DNA of 64,000 nt, from positions 7,058,541 to 7,122,540 of the forward strand of contig OX459103.1 in the NCBI GenBank assembly GCA_949775045.1. Direction: 5' to 3'. The position numbers and the translations under genes are program-made. This document shows positions 56,605 to 64,000 of this stretch, one piece after another. Within the stretch, counting starts at the first letter, position 1. Every line of letters starts with the position of its first letter. Source of the stretch: Metridium senile (taxonomy: Eukaryota > Cnidaria > Anthozoa > Actiniaria > Metridiidae). The notes beneath the pieces are model-generated. The model worked only from the letters and a program-made list of their open reading frames with translations. It searched no databases and had not been told where the DNA came from.

Positions 56605-57416
56605 CTAAGTCTGTGTTTCGATTTATCCGTAGTACAGTGCTAGATACATAAAAGTAGAGCGGAATATATTAACAATAAAAAAGACAAATAGACTAAACTT
56701 TCATCCCGACAAGCCTGTTTCGTGATTACTCACTTTTCAGGGGATTTTAATGACAAGAATATTCATAACTATCTTTTATATACTATAAAATTTGCATAAT
56801 TAATGTAGCGGTAAATTTAAAGGTTGTGTTCAGCTGTTGCGTAGCAACGCTTTGCTTCTGTTGCGGCATGAAGATACAAGTTCATTGCGTTTGTTGAGTG
56901 ATGACAATTCAGGGCGGCATATGATTAGAAGTTTTTCTTTAAGGCAGAGGTTGCATCTTTTGCTTGAGCGCTAGCTGTTGTAGGGTGAGCTTGATGAAAG
57001 AATACACCACGAAATGAAGTGGTCAATGTTATTGTTTTTAAGAGTCCAGATATGTTTGCTAAGTTCGGTAGAGTTTTTGTGTTTTAGGTGTCGGAATGAT
57101 GCGGTATGGTTTCTGTATCTTATCTTGTCTTGTCGTTTTCTGTGAGTCCGATGTACGCTTCCGTAGTGTTATTGTCCTTACGTGTGACTTTGGCTTTGTA
57201 GATAATTGATGATTGGTGGCAGTTTCCGTTGAGTGGGCATGAGTTATTTTGTCGGCAGTTGCATGTCTTGTTGTCTTTTGTGTTATTTGCGGTGTCATCG
57301 AAGTGTTCGGTTGATTTTAAAATGCGTTTGTTGTGGTTGTCGATAGTCTGTTTAGTGCTATTCATGATCTTGATGGTATTGCGAATAAGATTTTTTTTTA
57401 ATTTTTCTAATTCTTA
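56605..57416 (-). mobile_element. Penelope-like element copy in segmental copy B
   Basis: The minus strand encodes the GIY-YIG endonuclease region (starts MNSTKQTIDNHNKRI at 57,365; Cys cluster CNCRQNNSCPLNGNC; AYIGLTEND). A small deletion near 57,125 shifts the frame before the catalytic Arg region. A further insertion (gcgctag) lies near 56,970. It ends head-to-head with a plus-strand piece (57,417-57,470) encoding LNRNT-type residues. Confidence 0.85.
56703..56745 (-). ncRNA. Hammerhead ribozyme, core-mutated (copy B)
   Basis: Stem I AUCCC/GGGAU, stem II GUGA-GUAA-UCAC, GAAA and GUC are all kept. The core reads CUGAAAA instead of CUGAAGA (G8 to A). G8 is the general acid of hammerheads, so cleavage should be lost. 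Confidence 0.75.
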
Positions 57417-57794
57417 ATCGCAATACCATCAAGATCAGCTACAGCTGCATGAATAGCACTAAACATATTTTATTGGGCTATTTATGGGAGACCAGTCAGA
57501 ACATAGGTTGATTTTCAGCATATATTTCTTGTCCAGTGGAATAGCATAGTACACGTGCCTACATATTAAGATATGTATTAATGACATTTCAGCACGTTTG
57601 GTAAATACCCAAGAGCACTTGTTGTAGCGTTGCCGTGTATAGTAGTGTATTACCCAGTGTCAATTAATGACACTATGTTATTAAGTGGTTGGCAGAAGGT
57701 GGAGGTAGGTTAACACGTGACCAAATTAATGTCTAATATGAGCTCTTTCGTTGACAACTGCAGTTATTCTTACAGTATTAGAAAAGTATGATAT

Positions 57795-59291
57795 CTATGC
57801 CATTTTATGATGTGCAAGTCCTTCTCCCTGTCTATCGCCTATCTTGGTAGCGATGCAAAGATGCTTTTCGTGATATTTAATTGCCTCGTGGTATTTGCCT
57901 GATAACTGATAGTCAATTCCTAAGCTTCCGTAACCACATCCTTCTCCCTGTCTGTCACCTAGCTCCTTAGCGATGCTAAGACTCTTTTCGTGATATTTAA
58001 TTGCATCGTTGTATTTGCCTGATAACTGATAGGTGTTTCCTAAGCTTCTGTAAGCATTTCCTTCTCCCTTTCTGTCACCTATCTCCGTGGCGATGCTAAG
58101 ACTCTTTTCGTAATATTTATTTGCCTCGTGGTATTTGCCTGATAACTGATAGGCGTTTCCTAAGCTTCCGTAAGCACTTCCTTCTCCCTGCCTGTGACCT
58201 ATCTCCTTAAATATGTTAAGGCATTTTTTGTAATATTTAATTGCCTCGTGGTATTTGCATAATAACTCATAGGTGTTTCCTAAGCTTCCGCAAGCACTTC
58301 CTTCTCCATGTCTGTCACCTATTTCCGTAGCGATGCTAAGACTCTTTTCGTGATATTTAATTGCCTCGTGGTATTTGCCTAATGACTGATAGCCGTTTCC
58401 TAAATTTCCGTAAGCACTCCTTTCTCCCTGTCTGTCACCTATCTCCTTAAATATGTTAAGGCTTTTTTTGGAATATTTAATTGTCTCGTGGTATTTACCT
58501 AATAACTGATAGGTTTTTCCTAAGTTTCCGTAAGCATTTCCTTCTCCCTCGCTGTCACCTATTTCCGAAGTGATGCTAAGTAACTTTTCGTGATATTTAA
58601 CTGCCTCGTGGTATTTGCCTAATGAATAATAGGCGTTTCCTAAGTTTCCGTAAGCACTTCCTTCTCCCTGTCTGTTACCTATTTCCATAGCGATGCTAAG
58701 ATTTTTTTCGTGATATTTAATTGCCTCGTTGTATTTGCCTAACATTTGATAGGTGTTTCCTAAGTTTCCGTAAGTTATTCCTTCTCCCTGTCTGTTACCT
58801 ATTTCCATAGCGATGCTAAGATACTTTTCGTGATATTTAATTGCCTCGTCGTATTTGCCTAATGACTGATAGCCGTTTCCTAAATTTCCGTAAGCACTCC
58901 CTTCTCCCTGTCTGTCACCTATTTCCGTAGCGATGCTAAGATGCTTTTCGTGATATTTAATTGCCTCGTGGTATTTGCTTAATGAATGATAGGCGTTTCC
59001 TAAGTTTCCGTAAGTAGATCCTTCTCCCTGTCTGTCGCCTCTCTCCTTTAATATGTTAAGGGTTTTTTGGCAATTTTTAATTGCCTCGTGGTATTTGCCT
59101 AATGACTGATAGGCGATTCCTAGTTGCGTATAAATGAGTATTTCAATTTCGTTTACACGTAGAAAAAGAGCCATCACCAAGCATTCTTCCAACAGGCAGA
59201 TTAGTTCTTCATTTGTCAAACCAGTAAGGTAACCATAATATGCATACAGCACACAAACTTTAATGAAGAGCATGATTTTCTCAATCTCCAT
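57795..59291 (-). pseudogene. TPR-CHAT gene copy B, exon 1 (11 TPRs, donor deleted)
   Basis: 498 codons from ATG at 59,289-59,291 (same context as copy A) to a stop at 57,795. After the N-terminal helix come 11 TPR modules of 40 residues, against 15 in copy A. At the 3' end a 16-bp deletion, relative to 41,669-41,684 of copy A, removes the splice donor. The frame runs directly into a stop after HHKMA. If transcribed, it would yield a TPR-only protein with no CHAT domain. Whether this is a pseudogene or a functional decoy-like TPR protein cannot be decided here, but the reading frame itself has no stops. Confidence 0.88.
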
Positions 59292-60255
59292 TGTGGTGGT
59301 AGTTTAATTGCAATCAAAATGCCTGTATATAGCTTGGTTGTTTGAGTTCATACTAAAGAGAACAGTAAATACATTTTAAAAACATAGAATGATTTTAAAT
59401 ACACAATAACACATTATAATCAATATATTGATATACGCGACCAGAAATTTATTACCGGAAGTGTCCATGTTGATAATAAACCTATATCCTATCACAAAAA
59501 CGAGTAAGCTATTTTTAGATTTGCACGTTCAGCCAATCATTGCGCTTTAGCGTGACAGGCGAAGCAGCAATAGGGCGCCCGTGACAGCCACGAAGTAAAG
59601 GCAATTATTAATTTTCTGTTTGTCCGAAAAAGTGAACAAAATACAGCTACAAAAAAGGCAGATACGTTGAGAGTAACAGTAGAAATGGAAAAGTTAAATA
59701 CAATCTTTCTTGAAACGAACAGGCTGAATACATTCGTTTTTACAACGAACGTTAAAATTATATCAATCCATTACAAGAAAAAAAACGTCTAATTTTCAAC
59801 CCTGTGTAATTCGAAAAGATTTCTGGCTGGAATAATAAAGACATGTGATTGAAAAATTGTTGACTGATCGTGGACTCGATGAGAAGATTTTGAAAATTTG
59901 AAGCTTTGAATTTTGTGTTTATTTTATAATTGAATGTGTTCATTTTATCATTGAATGTGTTTTTGAATGACAAATATAACATTAACTTTGACTATATACT
60001 TTGACAAATATAACATTAACTTTGACTATAGAAAGTTATTTAAAAACTAGAGGATTCAATTTTAGTGGAATCGGTATTTGTGCTTTTGGACGTGTGTTTT
60101 GAAGTCAGAGTTGTTGACAAGCAAGAGGCCCGGTTAAAGCCACCGGTTAATGACCTCGAATTTGAAATAATAAGCTGTGAAAACATTTATTCAAGTAAGC
60201 AATTTTGTGTGAACGTAAAAATACCCGATCTGGCAAATTAAACTCAAATTTTTGT
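59292..60255 (-). promoter_or_regulatory. 5' flank of TPR-CHAT copy B
   Basis: Matches copy A flank 43,646-43,800 and 44,470-45,290 and lacks the TTAA element. No gene in it. Specific promoter elements not assignable. Confidence 0.45.
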
Positions 60256-60504
60256 CATGAATGAATGAATGATTTCTCCCAAAATATCCAACCCTAACGT
60301 CCTCGCCGTGGGAGACGGACAACAGAGTATATTCAATATATATAGTATACATATATCTAGTGCACTCTGGCTAATAGGGCTCTGGCTAGTACTCTTTATG
60401 TTGGCAGTAATACAGCAACAATGAGAACGAGTACTTAGTATTAATAAATCTTGTAACTTCCTACGAGAATCCTCTACCAGAATCTTCTACTAGATTGTAT
60501 AATC
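60256..60504 (+). other. Probable 5' region of the following LINE
   Basis: Sequence after the end of the segmental match, including cgtcctcgccgtgggagacg and a ctact-rich patch near 60,470-60,495. The 5' boundary of the LINE is not resolved. Confidence 0.4.
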
Positions 60505-62182
60505 ATGACTAAACACAAACACAAAAAGGACAGCCTACCAAGCTTCAAAACTTGGAAATTAGGCACCATCAACATTCGCACTGGCAAGGAAGCAGGAAAA
60601 CTCTTCTCTGTAGCAAAGGAGGTTTTAAGAGCAGGAATTGACATCTGCGGACTACAAGAAGTTAGACAACTTAAATCCGGAGCAGAAATCATCGATATTA
60701 ACGGGATCAACAAATACGAATTCCACTGGTCAGGATATGCAAGAAAACGCGAAGCAGGAGTAGGTCTACTCATAAGAGTGTGTCCGGAAATAGTGATCGA
60801 AGAAGTCAACTATATAAACGCTAGACTTTTGACTGCTGCAGTGGTTTACCACGGCTACCAACTAAAGATAATTGTTGCATACGCTCCTCCTAACAGCGAA
60901 AACGACACTATGACAAGAGAACAACAAAAGAACGCTTTCTATAATAATCTTCAAAAAATTACTGTTCGAGATACCAAACATCAGAAGCTGGTAATCCTAG
61001 CAGATATGAACGCCACAACTGACTTAACCCAAAAGTTATCGAAATTTGATGGAAATGATACTAGTAACAACGTCAATCATATCAGCAACGATAACGGAGA
61101 GACACTCATCAATTACTGCAGATCCCACAAGCTATGCATCAGTAACACATTCTTCAAACATCGAGCCATCCATCGCTATAGCTGGTATTCAGGTACTGGC
61201 CTACGGAAAGTCCTTGACTACATCCTGGCTGACAAACATCTTCAAAATTGTATACTAGACTGCAGAATCAGACGCGGGTATGATTTCTCTACAGACCACA
61301 AGCTCTTAGTCGCAACCCTAAAAACACCATGTACCAGAGCCGCGCGATACAAATATCGAAAAACCCCACCTCAAAGAAAAAGAAAAATTGACCTTGCAGC
61401 CCTACTAATCCCAGAAATCCAAGATGCCTATACAAACCAGGTTAATACCAAACTAAAACAAACCAAAACTCCCACCACCGCAGTAGACATATCAGATAGA
61501 CTAGTTAAAGTGCTTGATGAAGTAGCCACAGAAATATTGCCTCAGAAAAATAAAAAGAACTCAAGACATGATGCAATTTTCAAAAATGATACTGAATTAA
61601 ATGCACGTCTGGACGAAAGAGCCCAATCTCACTGGCCAAGGAAATCAAGCCAGTATAGAAGAGTGTCTAAACTTATAAAAAAGCGCATCAACTATCTTAG
61701 AAACGAACGCGTAAAACAAGAAGCTGAATCCATCAACCAATTCGCAGCAAAACGTGAAATTGAAGACCTCTTCAAAGCAGCAAAGGATGACTCTAACTTC
61801 CAGAGAGTAAAAACCTCCATTAAATGTCCACCAGCCAGATTGAAAGCCTTCTTCCAGAAGCACTTTAACCCTGAGACACCAAACTTGGAGCCAGTGGAAC
61901 TAACTAAACTTCCAGACTTTGCTGCTGAACTTCAAAATATAACAACACAAGTCGAGATTGATAATAAGCCACCAACAACATCTGAGATAAAAGAAACCAT
62001 AAAACGCCTAAAGAATAAAAAAGCTGCAAATGATATCAACCCTGAACTATTGAAATATGCAGCCGAGTCACCAAACCTACTACATATGCTCAAGAATCTA
62101 ACTGACAACATCTGGCACACACAGAAACTACCTGATAGTTTCAGCCATAGTAGACTGGTAACAATTTGGAAAGGAGCATCAA
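60505..62182 (+). pseudogene. APE-type (RTE-like) LINE polyprotein, 5' part up to frameshift
   Basis: Starts MTKHKHKKDS. EEP endonuclease at about residues 15-270: LGTINIRTGKEAG (Asn), LQEVRQ (Glu), VVYHGYQLKIIVAYAPP, LADMNA (Asp/Asn), and STDHKLLVATL (Asp-His). A basic linker and the first RT segment follow (NKKAANDINPELLKYAA ... LVTIWKGAS). A one-base shift at about 62,182 throws the frame out; translation in this frame runs on only to 62,286. The second half continues in another frame, so I read a single broken polyprotein of about 1,030 codons. RTE-like by the single-ORF layout and RT style; clade is inference. Confidence 0.85.
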
Positions 62183-63607
62183 GGGTCGGCCAAAGAACCA
62201 AGTTCCTACAGAGGCCTGCAGGTTGGCTCAAGCCTATGCAAAATTATTGTAATGATAATTCTGGCCAGATTAAAAGAATGGTATAACCTTCAGATCAGTG
62301 ATCAACAACAAGGCTTTAGAGAGGGGCGCGGCACCGCTGATGGTATATATATCACTAAGAGAGTACAACAAATATCTGATCGTATGCAGCTGCCGATCTT
62401 CGTCCTCTTCATCGACCTTAGCTCAGCATTCGACCATATCATCAGAAAATGGCTATTCAAATCGATCTACATCCGCTTTCCAAGTAATGCAAATACAACC
62501 TGCATTAAGATCTTGGAATCGATTTATGAAAATACTTCCACAGCTCTGAGCGATATGCCCGATGACAAGTTTACAACTAGCTCTGGGGTTAGACAAGGAG
62601 GCCCAGAAAGCCCACTTCTATTCAACCTGATGATGGACTTTGTGATGAGAATCTTTATCCAAGAATGCAAGAAAGAGAATGTGGGGTTTGTTGACTACAA
62701 ATACAGAGTAAGATCAACTGCTACAGTAAGGGAGGCAAGAGGTCAAAAGACATACTCGGGTGTGAACACAAATGATTGGGTGGGATATGCCGATGATCTG
62801 GAGCTTTTCTTTCTCAATAAGGACACTCTACAACAAGCTCTCGTGATGCTCAACATAACGCTTCAACGCTACCATCTAAAGATCAATGCTACCAAAACCA
62901 AAACCATGATATTTAATTATAAATATCTCAACAAGGAAGACCCATACCCAACCACCATTGTCAGTCTAAACGAAGTACCTATCGAAAATAAGATGATATT
63001 CAGATACTTGGGTAGCGACATAAAATACGATGAGCCATCCACGGGCGATACTGAAATAACACTCTGCATCAACCTGGCAAAAGCTAAATTTCAAGAACTA
63101 AAGCCAAAACTACGGAATTTTAACATCAGCCTACCAATACGAATGCTGTTCTTAAATGCTTTCGTCAGAAGTCGCCTAACTTTTTCGGCACAAACATGGA
63201 ACTTAACTACCACCCAAACAAACAAAACTAACAGCTGCTATTACGGTATGCTACGTGCAATGATCAAGAACGGCTACATCAGGAAAGATGGAAAGTACCT
63301 AGGGGAAACCAATAGCGAGAATGCGGATGATGGTGACATTGACTTTCGTTATCGATATTCAAACACAGATCTTCTCCGCATATGCAAGACGACGTCAGTG
63401 ACTGACTTCACTGCTGTATTACAGGCAAGATACCTTGCCCATGTTGCTCGAAGACCAAACCTTAATACAGCTAAACAACTACTTTTTAACAGCAACAAAC
63501 ATACAAAGACGGGCCGGCCTACAGAGACATTGGAACAGAGAGTGATGGCTGCCCAGAGACTAACAGCAGATTGCTTCTACAGAAGGGCTCTTGAGAGGAA
63601 GTTATGA
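62183..63607 (+). pseudogene. APE-type LINE polyprotein, RT and C-terminus after frameshift
   Basis: Open to the stop at 63,607; the first Met is at 62,252, but homology-like sequence begins about 70 bases earlier. RT motifs: QQGFREGRGTADG, PIFVLFIDLSSAFDHI, SSGVRQGGPESPLLFNLMMD, and the catalytic GYADD in WVGYADDLELFF (about 62,780). Then KTKTMIFNY, FRYLGS and a C-terminal tail (GRPTETLEQRVMAAQRLTAD). The only lesion seen is the frameshift, so this is a recent loss. After the stop about 60 bp lead to tatatatatatta and then the 63,678 repeat. Confidence 0.87.
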
Positions 63608-63677
63608 GATATGATCTTGAAGAGATCACTCAAAGACTGTGAATACAGCCATGAGCTAAACATTTATATATATATTA

Positions 63678-64000
63678 GTAAAATAAGTTTCAAACCAAAT
63701 CAATGCAAAAAAACCGTGAATGATCAAACTCAATCGGTCGACGAAAGTCTTTTCTTTTACGTCGTCTGCACATCAAACCCGCAGTGCAGTATTACTAAAA
63801 CGGCCTCGGCTGGTTATAAACAAAGAAATGAAGAACTTTTAAAGCCAGTAAACGTATTCGCTTTCGGCTTAGTTCTCTCTCTTTATGAAATTCGCATCAA
63901 TTTACAAGGCCACAACCGAGTAAAATTATTCATCATATGACAATCCTTCCATTGGCCGCCATAACCGGAAAACTTTTTCAAATCTCCATTCAAACGAAAT
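63678..64000 (+). repeat. tRNA-headed repeat family, copy 3 (5'-truncated, runs off window)
   Basis: Matches 46,352-46,680 and 47,355-47,690 from gtaaaata(a/c)gtttcaaacc onward. It lacks the tRNA-like head and begins directly at the LINE 3' end. It shares some variants with copy 1 (caatcggtc) and others with copy 2 (aagccagtaaacg). Confidence 0.85.

Larger units (their letters stand above)
48243..60255. repeat. Segmental duplication, copy B
   Basis: Collinear with 25,227-45,290. It lacks the LINE, RLE fragment, inverted Penelope pair and later insertions of copy A. It carries its own insertions (48,498-51,513; 52,150-52,430; a 150-bp difference near 52,540) and a Penelope copy with an intact endonuclease end. 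Confidence 0.93.

Overview
This is a 64 kb piece of an animal nuclear genome: AT-rich, intron-containing and loaded with transposable elements. The best-supported genes point to a cnidarian, most likely an anthozoan (sea anemone or coral). The evidence is a class A GPCR in a single coding exon, TPR-CHAT proteins with the near-identical 40-residue TPR modules that are expanded in anthozoans, Penelope-like elements with GIY-YIG endonucleases, and many short inverted-repeat elements. Species is not determinable from the sequence alone. Nothing indicates bacteria, plasmid or phage.

Layout. Bases 1-20,960 hold no convincing cellular gene. They contain MITEs, foldback elements, two long pentanucleotide arrays, degenerate tetranucleotide tracts and a 160-168 bp tandem repeat. 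An intact GPCR coding exon lies at 21,015-22,127 (+), preceded by a splice acceptor and a three-codon uORF. Bases 22,130-25,226 are again repeats and minisatellites.

The core of the window is a direct segmental duplication: copy A (about 25,227-45,290) and copy B (about 48,243-60,255). Each copy carries a minus-strand gene of three coding exons: a TPR array, a linker with the first half of CHAT, then the second half of CHAT with the His/Cys dyad. Copy A reads open across all three exons (about 1,185 codons, 15 TPRs). Copy B has lost the donor of exon 1 through a 16-bp deletion, has an in-frame stop before the catalytic His, and carries 11 TPRs in a different order.

The two copies act as filled and empty sites for each other. 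Copy A received an apparently intact two-ORF LINE (26,057-30,508), a restriction-like-endonuclease LINE fragment inside a (TAA)n array in intron 2, an inverted Penelope pair, a foldback MITE, a probable 8-bp-TSD MITE, a SAP-ORF TIR element and a TTAA element. Copy B received a 3 kb TIR-bounded insert and an APE-type LINE with one frameshift (60,505-63,607).

The Penelope copies carry hammerhead ribozymes. One 43-nt motif (37,735-37,777) has every core residue and three paired stems; two sister copies each have one core G changed to A. A second repeat family with a tRNA-Glu-like head occurs at 46,172, 47,181 and 63,678 to the window end.

How the parts relate. TPR-CHAT proteins join a peptide- or protein-binding array to a caspase-like protease; bacterial relatives act in immune and cell-death systems. 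The strongest candidate for an unusual system here is this duplicated, module-shuffling TPR-CHAT locus. The retroelements with self-cleaving ribozymes that are remodelling its introns are the second.
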